Assembly (NCBI RefSeq): GCF_020085105.1
Contig: NC_058062.1
Span: 4,428,945-4,492,944 of the forward strand
Source of the DNA: Siniperca chuatsi
Taxonomy: Eukaryota; Chordata; Actinopteri; Centrarchiformes; Sinipercidae
Direction: 5' to 3'
DNA length: 64,000 nucleotides
Part shown: positions 1-12,800 of the stretch, in pieces
Position numbering within the stretch: the stretch's first letter is position 1
Layout of the letters: every line of letters begins with the position of its first letter
Program-made: the position numbers and the translations under genes
The notes under the pieces: model-generated
Seen by the model: the letters and a program-made list of their open reading frames with translations, nothing else
Told to the model about the DNA's origin: nothing
Databases searched by the model: none

Positions 1-1090
1 TGAGATTAAACCTGCGGCATAAATGAATTAATGTTTGGTTTTTACAGCATTTTAAACATTATTCGTTCTTTAAATGTAATTTTACAGGTGATATAACAGG
101 GTCTGGTTGTGCATTACCTTAGCTGTAACGTTATGCTATAGAAACGTCTGGCACAATTCTTCCTGCGTCGTCCCTCTTATATCCCGCGATTTTCTATAAA
201 TTCTTCGTTAAAAGTCCGCCGATATTAAAACCATAATACAAATGTGTTATAACACAACATTTCTTAAAATAGCTCGTCTCCTACCGCACGTATGTTTTCA
301 ATATCTGACCCAATGCTCAAAGCACGATCTGTATTTGCGTCGGATAAATGTGACGTCAGAAGAATGCAGCACTGGTCCAACATGCTGCCTTCAGGCACTG
401 TCGGAAATAATGGAAGTATTTATTTCTTCATGAATAATGAGCGGTAGGATGATTATCAAATTGAGTTGTGATAGTGAAAGTTTTGTCAACTCATGATGAC
501 AAATTTGGCACTTTATTAAGTAATTGGAATTAGCCACCAACATATTTGTTCTTGTCACTGTTCTTTTAGTGGGGAATTGTGTTATTGTAGCAGAAGCTGA
601 AAGCTCAAAAGTACCAGCCTATGAATAGTAAATGAAGGTAGCATTATCCCATTGGTAAATAATACATGGATACAAAGTATGTACAAACGTTTTAAACGTT
701 TAATTGCTTTGAAAAATAGATTTGTTGTATATTTAATTCAGTACACAAAGACAAAGTCATGGCAAATAGAAATAAATTAACATCAAAAGAGTCAACAATT
801 GCACGTGATAATAAATAAAAGGTATAAATATTATGCATCAAAATAACATCTAGGCCTACAATAAAATTAATGGAAATAGATAATAAAATATGGCACATGG
901 AAAAAACACAGTTGCAAAATTGTTCACAAATAAATAAATCAAAAAATAAATTAACAGTCACTCAATAAAATAATTTCAAAATATAAATGTAAGAACATTT
1001 TGAGGTCATAATCAATTTATATCAGTTTGACTGATGAACTTGAGAGGTTTTGATTGATTCACACTTTCAATGCAACAGCTGATTCAGTGT
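1..1090. other. Left edge and 3' flank of the cyclin gene
   Basis: No gene is recognised here. The part nearest 1090 should hold the 3' untranslated region of the minus-strand cyclin gene. The rest is A+T-rich, with only short open frames that lack family resemblance or splice structure. Confidence 0.5.
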
Positions 1091-3349
1091 TTAGAAATCA
1101 ATCTCTCTCATGTCAGTAGGTGTCCCGGCCCTTTCGTTCTCCACTTCTTCATCTTTCTCCATGGGGCCCTGCTGAAGCCCACTCCTCAGCCGCTGTCGGA
1201 GGGCATATTCGATCATCTCACTGTAGCACTGCAGCACTGCCTAGGATGCAAGACATAGAGAAAATCTCTGATTTTTGTAATAGATGCAAGTCTCTTCCTG
1301 TATTTGGCATGACTATAATACAAACAGGTCCCTAAAAACACAAGTATTCTTAGTCTGCTTAAAACTGCAAACAACAAAAACCCTCATCCTAAATGTGATC
1401 AAATCATATCAAATCAAATTATGTACAGCATCAGACTTTGCAGGTGTACTCACCAGGTCAGTCTGGCAGAGCTCCGCCAGTGCTTCACTCATAACCGCCA
1501 GGTGAGCGGGGCCCTTGTTGCCCAGACCTCGCAGGGCACAGTTCAGTGATGCTGCAGCAACAAGTGACGGTGGTGCTCCCAGGAAGCGGGAGTCACAGGC
1601 ACACATGGCAGCCAGCGTGTCGCTGTGCCGCCGCAGGGTGGAGAGCAGCCCCTCCTCAGAGTCACTGCTGTCTCCATCTCCTCTCTCCTCCACAGAGGCA
1701 AGAAAATGTGGGAGGAAGTCCTGCGGAGTCACTGCTGCTGTATCCCATCGCAGGGTGGCGAGGATGACACGCTCCATTTCCTAAAGGAGGGAAGAGGGAA
1801 AATAAGTGCAATTATTGTGCAATGGTAAAACTGAGAATAGATATCATAAGGCATTTATTTATTGTTATATTGTGATAGATTTGACTGTTCTAGCTGACCA
1901 CATTACTAATTTACCCCAAAATAAATTCAAAATTGGATGAAAGCACCAGTATTGAATTGAAATATTGAGTTAAAACATTGTGATATTATTTTGAGAGCTG
2001 AAACGATTAGTCAATTAATCGATTAGTCAACTGACTGCAACTATTTTGATGATTAATTCATCGTTTCAGTCATTTATCAAGCAAAAACAGTGAAAAAATT
2101 CTACAATTTCTCAGGTTCCAAGTTCCCACATGGGAAGATTTGCTGCTTCTGTTTGTCATATATCATAGTAAACTGAAATCCTTTGGGTTTAGGACTTTTT
2201 GACAGACAAACAAGACATGTGAAGACGACGCCGTGGGCTGTGGGAAGTTATGATTGGAATTTTTTCACTATTTTCTGACATTTGGATTTCTGACATCTAT
2301 ATGCATCATTTTGGGCTCTGGTAACTTGTGAGTCATCTGTTATCATGTTATCTAATTTACAGTATAAACTCTTTTTATTAATCAGTCAAATATAAGTGAT
2401 GGAAATATAATAGTTGTAGCCCTATTGGACTGTAACAAGTTTTAAGTGGGTTGTCATCCAGTTGATGGATGTGCATCACAATCATCAAAAGAGACAAATC
2501 AGTATGTTCAAAGCAGTATGTTTGTTTGCATCCCTTTAAGATCCTATCTTTGTCTTTACATTATTGTGATACAGTATATAGGCTGCTTCAATTCTTTAGA
2601 ATAATAACATAAAACAGTGTAAACCTTTGGTTTCCTACATTTGAAATCAATGTAAATTAGCTACGTGTCTGCTCACTCCACCTCAGCCCTGACTGTCAGG
2701 TCTTAAACAACCAAGTTTTTAACCACATGTGTGGATGCTGTGTGACTGACTCACCCGCAGGTTGGAAGGCTGAAAGCTGTATTCAGCTGCAGCACACAGA
2801 GTATCAGCGGTGACGTTGTCACACTCTGTGAGTTTGGAGGCGATGAGGATGCAGCCAGCAGCCAGGCAGTATGGTGAGACAGGTAGAGACAAAGAGGCAG
2901 ACAGGAACCTATCCATCAGAGAGACAGACAGGGGGAACACTGCCTCATCACAGCCGCACTCACAACACACCTGGAGAGAAAAAAAAAGCTGTGAGACAAC
3001 AGTTTCACAGCTGCCACGATGACATAACTCATCCAGCACAAAGAGGAAAACTGAGAAATTGGAGCATGAGAGAGTTTCATACCTCCAGGGCCCATTTGGT
3101 GAGCTCCTCTCTGCGCTCTGGATCCCTCTGGATGAGGGTGATGTAGAGCATGGAGGGCATGTACCTCTCCTCCACATGAAGCAGCCTCTGGATCACACGA
3201 TGCCCCGACACGGTGGGGTCCCAGGCTGCTCGCAGCTGAGACGAGCCCGTGATGTGGCCCTGGCCTTGTGCCTCAGTCTGGCTCTGGTCCTGACTCTGGT
3301 CGTCCTCCACCTCCTCACACCACAGAGACACAGACATGCCTCTGTCCAT
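1091..3349 (-). CDS. ccndx: Divergent D-type cyclin (probably cyclin Dx)
   Basis: Regulatory subunit for CDK4/6-type kinases acting at G1, expected in the nucleus. Coding exons, 5' to 3': 3349-3083, 2970-2755, 1780-1454 and 1240-1091; all junctions are phase 0 with GT-AG borders, giving 319 aa. An LxCxE Rb-binding motif (LWCEE) lies near the N-terminus. The cyclin box follows with VEERYMPS, WALEVCCE, VFPLSVSLMDRFL and LIASKLTE. The second cyclin fold has LRWDTAAVTPQDFLPHFL and PPSLVAAASLNCAL. The tail ends GTPTDMREIDF, matching the TPTDVRDV-type phosphodegron of D cyclins. Exon 2 is 216 bp, as I recall for cyclin D1. The N-terminal linker is long and Gln-rich, and an acidic DSSDSEEG insert is present. 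The ATG at 3349 is preferred; an in-frame ATG at 3337 would also keep LWCEE. The family is certain. The paralogue is inferred from divergence and from synteny with human 19q13, where mammals lack a D cyclin. Confidence 0.85.
1996..2440. repeat. Dispersed repeat with a nested 'gattag/aattaatc' head
   Basis: The block starts with alternating gattagtc and taatcgatt motifs. It runs on through the phrases 'tttctcaggttccaa', 'cctttgggttta' and 'gggaagttatga'. Related copies lie at 4330-4720, 25870-26150 and, reversed and diverged, 59010-59300. It sits in the last-but-one region of the cyclin gene, between exons 2 and 3. No coding capacity was seen. Confidence 0.7.
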
Positions 3350-3990
3350 CTGCACAGCCTGCCGGGTAAAATATGAACTTGTTTACGTCCAAATGGGAAG
3401 AAACGCAACAGCTAGTGTCCCTCTGTCACCTGAGGAAGCTGGCTGTTCTGCAGGTAACTGGAAGCTGGGAAATCCCTGCAGATCCTCCTTTTTCCTTGTT
3501 GAAATAGTTTGGACTTCCTGTGGTGTCCTCTGCTGAATATCACTCCTCAACTATCGTCTCTGAGTTTTATACCCAGCAGGGAGAGAGAAAGAGGGAGTGG
3601 CACAGAGGGAAGGAAAAAGACCGTAGAAAGGGGAGGGAACCCTCGTGAGTGACATCAGCTAATAAGAAGACAACAATATGGTCTGTCCAACAATTGCTTC
3701 AACAGGTGGGGAGAGGGAGAAAGAAGGAGAGCAGGGGAGGAGGAAAGAGGAGCAGACAAGTGAGGGAGTGGCCCGCAGGGGCACAGCAACAGCTTGTCTT
3801 CGTCAGTGAAAGAGAGAAGGGAGGAAAAGAAAAGGCTACGCCGGGTTAGAGGCAGGGAGAGGAGAGAAAAGGTCATATCCAGACTCTGACAATGGGAATG
3901 GATGACAAAAGGAGGAGGGTGTTTGTTTACAACGTGAGCAGGAAATCTGTCAAAGTCTGGATGGATGCTAAATCCCGCTGCTGTTCGATA
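3350..3990. other. 5' flank of the cyclin gene
   Basis: This should hold the promoter and 5' untranslated sequence of the minus-strand cyclin gene. An acceptor-like tract (ttttacccggcag on the minus strand) ends about 15 bases before the chosen ATG, so the start codon may sit in the second transcribed exon. The part from 3560 to 3870 is strongly purine-rich (GGGAGA/GAGGAA) on the plus strand. No other gene is seen. Confidence 0.4.
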
Positions 3991-4329
3991 AATATCCTCG
4001 AGTATTGATATTTATTATTATTAAATATAAATTTAATAAATATAATAATAATTATTATTAATATAAATTCATATATTCACAACTTAATTTTGGTTAAGAT
4101 TATTTTTGTCTTTAAGAGATAATCACCCTTAAATACTTATGACTTTTGTACTTATATATACTTTTATAATTAGCATGATTTTTAGTGTCATATACATATT
4201 TCTGCACAATTTACAAAAAATGGTGTATATATTTTTAGACATTTTCCCAATCTTCACTTTAATCGTGTGAAATACTGGATAGTTTTACCTCTTCAGGCCA
4301 AATTACCCAAATTAAACAATCTGTTAAGG

Positions 4330-4720
4330 AAAACAGAGCTGAAATAATTAGTAATTTAATCGATTATTCAATCAACAGAAAAGTAATCTGCAACAATTTT
4401 GATAATTGATTAATCAATAAAATTTATTTTTTTTAAAAATGCCCAGAATTTGCTATTTCCAACTTCTCAAATGAGATTTTTTCAGTTTTTATTTGTTTTG
4501 TATGATAGTAAATTGACTATCTTTGGGTTCTATTGTGTTTTTCGGACAAAACGAGCTATTGAAAGATGTCACCTTGGGCTCTGAGCATTTTTTCACTATT
4601 TTCTGACTTTTCATAAACCAGACAATAGCAAAACTTTCTAAAACAACCGTACAACAACACACTGTTTTGTTTCAAAGAATTACAAGCCTGGAAGTTTGGG
4701 AACCACTAGTGTTTCAGAGG
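4330..4720. repeat. Second copy of the 'gattag/aattaatc' dispersed repeat
   Basis: It shares the head (aattagtaatttaatcgatt), the middle (ctttgggttctattg) and the tail (ttttcactattttctgac) with the copy at 1996-2440. It is followed by 'gggaaccact', typical of the end of a different hAT-like repeat. Confidence 0.65.
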
Positions 4721-5768
4721 GTTTTACATCCTGACAGAAACAGTATATGACCTGGCCTCTAATACTTTATTTATCTTATATTTCTTACCAAAGGGTTAGG
4801 ACAGATATGTAAAGAATGAAAATGAAATGGAATAAAATACCAAAAAATAATAATAAAACAGTGTGCTAGCATTAGTAAAAATCTTGCTTAAGAAGATACG
4901 TTTTGAGAAGTGATTTAAAAGATGTCTGCAAAATCAGTGATTCTGGTAAAAGTGAGGTTTTTAGAATATTTTTTCTCTGTAAATGTGTTCGTCAAAGTTT
5001 TGGCTCTGCCTCATCTCTCCTTCTTTTCTCTGAGGTTTCTCATTGTCAAAGCAACCTGTGTCCCGTCGGCCTCCCCTCCCTGCGCCTGTGGCAATCTGCT
5101 GCTCGTGTTTAAAGAGCAGCGAAGCCACCGGGGAGGGCTGGGCGAGGTATGTGCAACAGACAGTGCAGCCGGGCAGGTCAATGAGCCGCATTGTCTCCCT
5201 TTACAAATCAGTGTCAGACAACAGCCCCTGGCCTTCTGCCTGCTGCTGGCTCCTCACACACACACACACACTTCACATATTCATGGCATAGACACACTTT
5301 TCACACACTCCCCGGGGACTCCTCTGATGGTCACAATGGGGTCGCACTCACCAGTGGAGAATACAGATTGTATTTGACAGTCATTACAGGTGGCTTTTCA
5401 CACATTAAGGTTTCAGTGGCAGCTCACGTTTCAAATAGGAGTTAAATGGACGGCCACACGGACACCACGACTTGATTTCAGCTGAGCATCAATAATTCAT
5501 GCTCTATTCAACGTAGAGCCGATGGCCACCTTCACTAACTATGACTGAAAGGAGATTCAGGTTCATATAGTTAATTTATCTTTTTGGAGACAAAAATAAG
5601 TACGTTTCATTGGACATGATTGTATCAAGTGTGTTTTTCAGGGCATGATATTTGAGCAGAACATGGTTAGGAACTATACTATATTTCATAGAAAGATAAT
5701 CATGAATTGAATTAAGTTATTTTGCTTTAACTCAAACTGGCATTATTTTGTAGGACTAGTGCTTTTAT
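4721..5768. other. Intergenic, no recognised feature
   Basis: Unique-looking sequence with a short (CA)n run near 5255-5270. Open frames here have no family resemblance and overlap one another in several frames. Confidence 0.4.
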
Positions 5769-5776
5769 CAGACATA

Positions 5777-6235
5777 CAGTGGTGGAGGAAGTATTCAGAC
5801 CATTTACTTAAGTAAGTAAGAGAAGTCTGGCATTGAAAATGTCACTTTACTAAAAGTACATAAGGATTATTAGTGTATTTAAAAGTATCAAAAGTAAGAG
5901 TATTCATGAGGCAGACAAATGCCCCCTGGTGAGTGTTATACCATTATATATTACATGATTGAATTATTATTACTGGCACATTAATGTGTAAGTAACATGG
6001 AGCTAATTTGAACTATTTTACATTCTGTCATCATGTGTTTATTGTTGTTTTAAAATTAAAGAAACTGCAGCTGCCAAATAAGTGCAGTAAAAAGTACAAT
6101 ATTTCCCTCTGAATTGTGGTCAAGTAGAAGTATAAAGTGGCAGAAAATGGAAATACTTAAGTACAGTACAAGATCCTAAAATGTGTACTTGAGTACAATA
6201 CTCGAGCAAATGTACTTAGTTACATTCCACCACTG
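5777..6235. mobile_element. hAT-like miniature element with 8-bp target duplication
   Basis: The element starts CAGTGGTGG and ends CCACCACTG, a perfect 9-bp inverted end. It is flanked by the exact 8-bp duplication CAGACATA at 5769-5776 and 6236-6243. The interior has the 'agtacttaagtac' phrases common in fish genomes and no open frame, so it is non-autonomous. Relatives lie at 30555-30793 (complete), 17590-17735, 26309-27105, 35690-35890 and 36950-37105 (fragments). Confidence 0.85.
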
Positions 6236-6243
6236 CAGACATA

Positions 6244-6629
6244 AATATATCACAGTAACAGCGAGCTGTCAGTGGAGCTGCTGTGGTAAACATAAAGGGG
6301 GGTGTACTATGGTAAACAGCCAACAACATGAACAAAAACTATATTTCAGATTTTACAAAAGGAAAATCCATCCTATAAGCAAAAGATCATTCACAAATAT
6401 GATTTTTACAATATTGTACAGCTCAGTTTTAATTTGTGAATTTGATCCAGTCTTTGTGCAGCAATGATGAACCTCATCTGCACAGACACTGAATAACAGG
6501 TACACTGCTGGAATTCAGTATATCTAATATATGTAGCCACCTGACAACATTATGAATTTATGGCTTCAACCCACATTTGACATTTATATGTGCAGATATT
6601 GACTTTACTGTCTAAAATAACAGGAACAG
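6244..6629. other. Intergenic, no recognised feature
   Basis: A+T-rich sequence with no convincing exon, motif or repeat. Confidence 0.4.
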
Positions 6630-7130
6630 TTCAGTTCAATCTTTATTGTCCCGCATGAAAAATTTGGCATGCAGCAAGACTCATCCATCAATAAAACAGA
6701 TTAATAAAAAGAAATATCACAGATTGGAAAAAAAAAGAAATACTTTGAAAGAGTAACACACAATAACAGTGAATACAATGAAAACAAGTAAGTAAAAACA
6801 AATCAAAAACAGGTAAAACCAGTAAATAAGAACAAGTTAAAAAGTGACAGGGACTTTTTGGTGCAAATTAATTGCTGGAGTGCAAATGAAGAGATTTTAT
6901 TGTACAAACTAAAAGTTTATGTTGAAATGATTGCACATGGCCCTGGACAGTCTAAACCTTCGCCCTGAAGGAAGCAGCTCAAACTCTATTCAAGGGCTGG
7001 CGGGTATCAATGTTTTTTTCAATTATATTTGCCTTTTTCCAGACTCTTCTATCACAACTGTCTGCCAGTGAGGCCGCTGATAATTTTACAACACAACAGC
7101 GCAATGTCTCTCCTTTAAAATACTCTTATT
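6630..7130 (-). mobile_element. Decayed non-LTR retrotransposon-like remnant
   Basis: The left end has the phrase 'caatctttattgtcccgcatg', common at repeat ends in fish. On the minus strand, around 6945-7000, a broken frame reads FELLPSGRRFRLSR, a phrase I associate with the C-terminal region of some fish retroelement polyproteins. Stops and frameshifts interrupt it, so it is a dead copy. The exact family cannot be fixed by eye. Confidence 0.5.
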
Positions 7131-8574
7131 AAGTTGTAAGTCAGCCAGAAAAGGTGTTCAATTTAAGCTAGGTAAGTGACAAAAGATGTGAATAAAAGTG
7201 TGAAACAAGAGGGACAACTAGTCACTAGTCCATAAAACTGACGACTATACAAAAACACACCTCGAAAATTGTAAAGCGTCTATAAAATACTTCTGGTTTT
7301 GAAAAACAAACTCAAGGCTCAGATCTCAAACACAGAGGGAAGAGCTTCAGCCACATCATCTACCGCAGATAACAGCTTTTCTAAGACACCCAGCATAATG
7401 ACAACATGAAGACACCATAATCCTCCCACACTTAGTCGATTGTAGCATTAGCGAGAGAATATGGGGTTTAAAGCTGTCAACAAGGCCTTTGCTTATAAAA
7501 CAGGCTTTGAGAGGGGCTGAAAGCAGATTGAGTTTGAATGAAGGACCGAGTAAGTTTGGCTCTGCCAGTCAAGTGAGGTCAGGTTGGGGTGGACGGGGTA
7601 AGAGAAACAGAGTGACAGATCGTCGGCCTGTTTAAGCACCCTGCTAAATTCATACATCGCAGCTGTATTCAAACAACATGGATCGAGGGGGAAAGAGACA
7701 GCGACGAGCCAAAAGAGGAGTGCAGCGGGTCCTGAGAAGGGGGTGTGGTTCCCCGCCCCTCATTTTCCAGCTCATTTCCCGGGACAGTGGAGAACAGAGG
7801 TCCCATTTTCCCCTCAGCCATTCACCTCACACAGGCACCTGCTGGCCAGTGGGGGGGGGGAGGAAAGGGCAAAGTTTAACCAGTTCACAAGTTAAGACAC
7901 TACATAAACAAACAGTTGTTACTGTTACACTGGAATAATTACAATTTCTCAGATTTTGATCCCAAAATTATTATTTTTTTGTTTTTCTTATGATACAAAA
8001 AAAGTGTGTTATTTATACTTTTGCTTTGTGTGTTTATTAATGTACAATATTTTCAACAATTCTAACTTCTCCTACAAAGACAGATTTTATATTATTACAA
8101 CTGTGTTATATTGTCATTCATTATCTGTTATCTATATACCAGCATGCAGTTACGGATGCTTCACAGGACGAGTTAAAGTTGTCGACAAATACGTTAATAA
8201 ACACTTAAAAAAGACCTTATATCTGCTTACAACTACATTATAGTGTGTTATAATTATTAAAAGTTTGCTTATGGGGGGGGTAAAATTAGGTGTTACCCTA
8301 ATTAAGTTTGGATCATTTCGTTAAATTTGCTTACATTAAACTCTAAATGTCTAAATAACAGGCTCCTACAGTGCTGCGTGACATGGTGCTGCCTCTCAGG
8401 GTTTCTGGCTCAGTAACTCTGAGTGCGTCTACAGGCGACTTTCTCTGTTCAGGGGATCAATATGATGAACTCCTGATCCACAGCTCTCAAAATGGATCAT
8501 TACTGGGATCATTTTAAACAAAAGGTGAAACAGACTTTAAAGAGGCGACAGTTATGAAGGACCTGGTACTTGTC
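7131..8574. other. Intergenic, no recognised gene
   Basis: Holds poly-G tracts at about 7851-7861 and 8273-8280 and otherwise ordinary sequence. Open frames at 7678-7938 and 7956-8243 lack family resemblance and splice structure. Confidence 0.4.
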
Positions 8575-8785
8575 ACTGAGTTTTCATTTTCTTGTATCAT
8601 TGTTTGTTTTGTATATTCTTGTTGATTTTTGCTGTTTTTAACGCTTTCTTGTTTCATTTTGTGTATATTTTCTTGAGTTTTCTGCTGTGAAGATTTGTGT
8701 TTTATGCTGTTTTGAATGTGTTTCTTGACTTTAGTGTTGTTTTGTGTGTATTTTCTTGCTTTATCTGTTTTATACATTGCTAGCT
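8575..8785. repeat. Degenerate T-rich tandem-like tract
   Basis: Repeated variants of 'tgtgtattttcttg' and 'tgctgtttt' recur every 30-60 bases. The lysine- and asparagine-rich open frame on the opposite strand is a by-product of this simple composition. Confidence 0.5.
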
Positions 8786-8814
8786 TAGGCTACACACACT
8801 CAGCCACAATCATG

Positions 8815-9000
8815 CCAGTTTATTAGGTACACCTAGCTAAAACTAATGCAGTCTAATACAACAGTTTTAATGTTCAGTTTTTGTTGAAACTGTTTTAAAG
8901 AGTTGTTGATTCAACTTTATGGTAATTTTGGAGGCTGCAGTTTGTGGTGCTGTTGACTTGTATTGCATTATACAGAGAGGTGTTTCTAATGTTTTGTTCA
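8815..9000. mobile_element. Short inverted-repeat element
   Basis: It starts near 'tttattaggtacacct' and ends near 'aggtgtttctaatgtttt', which form imperfect inverted ends. The interior (aatgcagtctaatacaacag) is a phrase I know from fish repeats. There is no coding capacity. Confidence 0.55.
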
Positions 9001-9857
9001 TTATATCAATGAGAGTAGACTGCTGAGTTTAAATGCTGTGTTATGTGGCAGTGGTCTAAGCTACAGTATGTACTAAATAAATAAATCAGATCCTGGCTGA
9101 GTAGGCCTTTGAGACTGCCTGACTGAAAGTAAAAAAATATAAAGTTTATATGCCCTGTTTTGTTAAGATTCAACCATTTATTTGGTAATAATCAGCGGAT
9201 GAAAACGTTATGACATTATACAGATAATTACAAAGCTTAAAATATTACTGCGCCACTTGTGAAAACTATAAGGCATGCAAAAACTTTGCATAGGGCTGGA
9301 ATGGCATCAAACAGTACTAACAAGGCGCTGCCAGTGAGTTTATCCTTCATCCTCTTCCCTTTTCGGGAACAGTGGCGAGGGGACGCAGGGCAAATCTAAG
9401 CCAAACATAACAAGATGCACTGAAAGTAGACTGTAACTCAAGTGTCAAGCAGAGATGGCTACAATTATTAAATTACTTGTGAAAAGGTAAAACAGCAGCA
9501 TCAAAAGGAGGAGGGAGAGTAGAAAGGATGGCAGTACTCTTCAGCAGAGACACAGGACATGTAAACAAGCGACAAGCTGTCGTGGAAAAGGAGGAGGACA
9601 ACATACACAAAGAAAAAGAGCACTGCAAGTACGGCTTTAGTGTTTCAACATTTTGAATTGTAACATTCATGGGTACATTAAAAGAAAAAAAGCCTCAACA
9701 ACGCCCCCTGCCTCTGACAAACAGAAACAACAGTCTTCACCAAACTGTCTTAATTCCTTCTCATTGGATCCTATACAGTATATAGATATTTTTTTCATAT
9801 ATAAATATCTTCCATACATTTCGTGGAGGCTGTCAGTCCACCAGCTGACCTGCAGAT
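9001..9857. other. 3' flank of tbc1d17
   Basis: Probably contains the 3' untranslated region of tbc1d17 next to 9857. The cleavage site could not be fixed. No additional exon is seen. Confidence 0.4.
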
Positions 9858-12800
9858 TTAAGGATAGGTGGGACCGCGTGCTGAATTACATGAAGCAGCT
9901 CCTGTCTGGGCTTGGCTGAGGAGGCGTTGTGTCTCGCTGGCCTGGGAGTCTGGGCTGTCCTCCTCAGAGCTGGAGGGGATGTTGAGACCCAGAACCTGCT
10001 GCACCTTGAGGGGAAGCTCCTGGGGAGGGCAGAGGAGGAGAGGAGATGCCAACAAGGAGGTGATGCAGTGCTTCCATTACCTGAGAATCTGTATTCCATC
10101 CTTGTGTACTGGTTTTGATAACAGTTGGTTTTACTATGTTGCAGAAGGACAAATACTCTCTTCCTGTGAAGAGATGCATTTCTAAATCTCCCTAGTTTTT
10201 CCCGACTTTGTGTCTGAAATGCAGCTCCACATATAGAACACTAGTGAGGTATAGATTTAACAAAATTTGCTAAAACTCTAAAAAAGGATGCTGATGGATA
10301 TCAAAAATTACAACTGCTGGAAGATTTTTAAACGGGAAAAAGCTACAATCAACTCCAGGGTGGATTTCCATCACTGCAATAGCAAACAATACAATTTTCA
10401 TTCATGTTTTCCAAAAATGCGCATTTAATACTTAACAAATAAGGAAATAAGAAGACAAAAAGTTATGTTTGCATGTAAAGAGTCAGAAGAAGTAAACATT
10501 ATTTGGCATAACAGAATTTTAATCATCTTTGATCATCTTAAAGAGTTTCCCCTCGGAGATCAATAAAGTATTTCTGATTCTGACCCCTCAGATTTATGTC
10601 TGACTGCCCCATGAAGCGCCTGTTACCTTGCACTGAATCAGCTGTAGGTAGATGGCCTCTGCTCCACGCAGAACACTCTGCAAGTCCAACTTCATCGTCA
10701 ACTCATTAATGTGCTGAAGAGAATTCACAACGTGGGAAGAGGTTCACAGATGAAAATGTGTACAGTTATATGCAAAGTAACTTCCTGTCTCCCACACACA
10801 CAAACACACACTCTGTACAGTACACACCTTCAGAATAGTGTTAAAGTCGTGGTCTGAGCCAATCAGCTCTCCTCTCTGGGACTCCAGGATTGAACAGGCG
10901 ATCAGAAGGTGGAAGTTGTCACATGGAAGACGAGTCCAGAGGACCTGAGGAAGAAAAAAGGATGTTATAAAACAATACTTGTAAACTCATTTAGCTAGAA
11001 AAGATGTTATGATAAAAACAAATAGTATTTCAATAGTATGATATCCAAAAACAAACCAAATGAGATTTTTCTTCAGACAGGTTGCAGTTAAGTTTCCCAA
11101 CATTTACTTCCTGGAGTCATTAGTTAATCATTGGTTCATGTCCACTCCAATGTGGTAAAACACAGTACTGTCACTGCTATTACTTTGGTTCTAAATGATA
11201 TTGTATCTGCTGTTGACAAAGGGAAATATTGCGCTGCCCTCTTTGTTAATTTATCAAAAGCATTTGACACTGTTGATCATGCTATGCTCCTGCAGAGTCT
11301 ACGTGATAATGGTTTTGATAAGTCCTGTAACGGGTTTCAGGACTACCTGTCTCATAGACAGCAATGTGTGATTTTGGGCAATGATCGTTCTGTATTACTA
11401 CCACTGTGAAAGGGGGTTCCACAAGGTTCAGTTTGGGTCCTGTCTTGTTCCCTTGTTGTTCCAACTGTGTTCTGTTGCTGTCTGTTTTCGCGTTACTTAT
11501 TTTTTGTGTGTATTTATTCTGTTTTGTACTCTCGGCATGCCCTCAATGATTCCACGAGAAGGCTGAATTACTTCTTTTTTTAAATCAAGACGATACCTCA
11601 ATAAATGTCAAAATGTTTTTAACATGAAGTGGTGTTAATCGTCATACCCTAATATTAAGTAAACACCATCAACTGTTTGTCTCACTGACTGCACTTTAGC
11701 TGTTCTAGCATTATACAAATATTCATTAATATAAGTAAACGCAGCTGTGGTGCACTCACCTCCCACATGGTGAGGATGTCCTCGAAGGAAAACTCTCTCT
11801 TGAACCAGATGAGCAGCCAGCGGAAACAGAAGCAAAGAGAGCCGCTGTCCTGAGAGTCTGATGGATGAAATAAATATGTTTTACTTTTCAATTTAGTGAC
11901 CAACAAAAAGAGAAGAATGAGCTCCTTGTAAATGAGTAATATCAAGAGTTGTGTCTTAAGCACTTTTTACATACTATGTATCCTGGAATTTTTTATTTAG
12001 CATACATTTTCATGCTTATCATGCATATCAACATGGTGTGCACCCCATCTGCATATGCTGTAAATGTGTATGCTTTTGTAGATAATATTAATAGATTCTG
12101 ATGTATAACCTAGAAGTTGCATTATGTGTAAAAGCCTCTCATTTGCTTTATTCTTGTTTCTGCCCTACTTTTCGTGGCATTATCCGAATAACTGTTGTGC
12201 CCGGTTTTGCCTCAGGACTTGTTTACGTTGTATTTTAAACCAGTCCAGTTTGACTGGATGACTATTAGCTGACTAACCCAGGAAGTCACATAGCTCTGGG
12301 TCCAGAGCCTTCAGCAGGATACTGAGCTGAAGGAGCTGCTGCTTCATGGCCTCCTGAGACTCTTCAAAGTTCTGGTGCTGCAGAGGAAAGACTTGTTAAG
12401 TCACACAACAAAGGTCACGCTGAAAAACATCCAAACCACAACAAAACACTGCTGCAAATTTAATAGTGTGTGCTTTGTGTTTTCATTTAAATTGCAACTG
12501 CTGATGAAGCATTGACTTTCTGTTTTAGTTTGTGTTGCTGCTGAGCTGTCATCCTTCATTCAGTACTGAATTCTGTTCCTATCCACAGTAACACAGCTGC
12601 ACAGCCTCTGAATCACCAAAAACTAAACTTGTTTTTGAATGAAATTCAAAGGTCACAGGTTTGTGACAGATCCTGAGAAAGAGAGATATTTCCACTAACC
12701 ACCAGCTCCATGAAGCCTGTCAGACACCAGAAGGACTCCACCTCGTTCTGGGTGACGAACAGGAGAGGAGAAAGGAGATCACTCATCCCCTGGACATAAC

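Noticed and set aside
1515-1828. Plus-strand open frames opposite cyclin exon 3
   Set aside because: Shadows of the real minus-strand exon; the minus frame carries conserved cyclin blocks and good splice sites.
8514-8777. Lys/Gln-rich frame on the minus strand
   Set aside because: Caused by a degenerate T-rich tandem tract on the other strand; no splice or family support.
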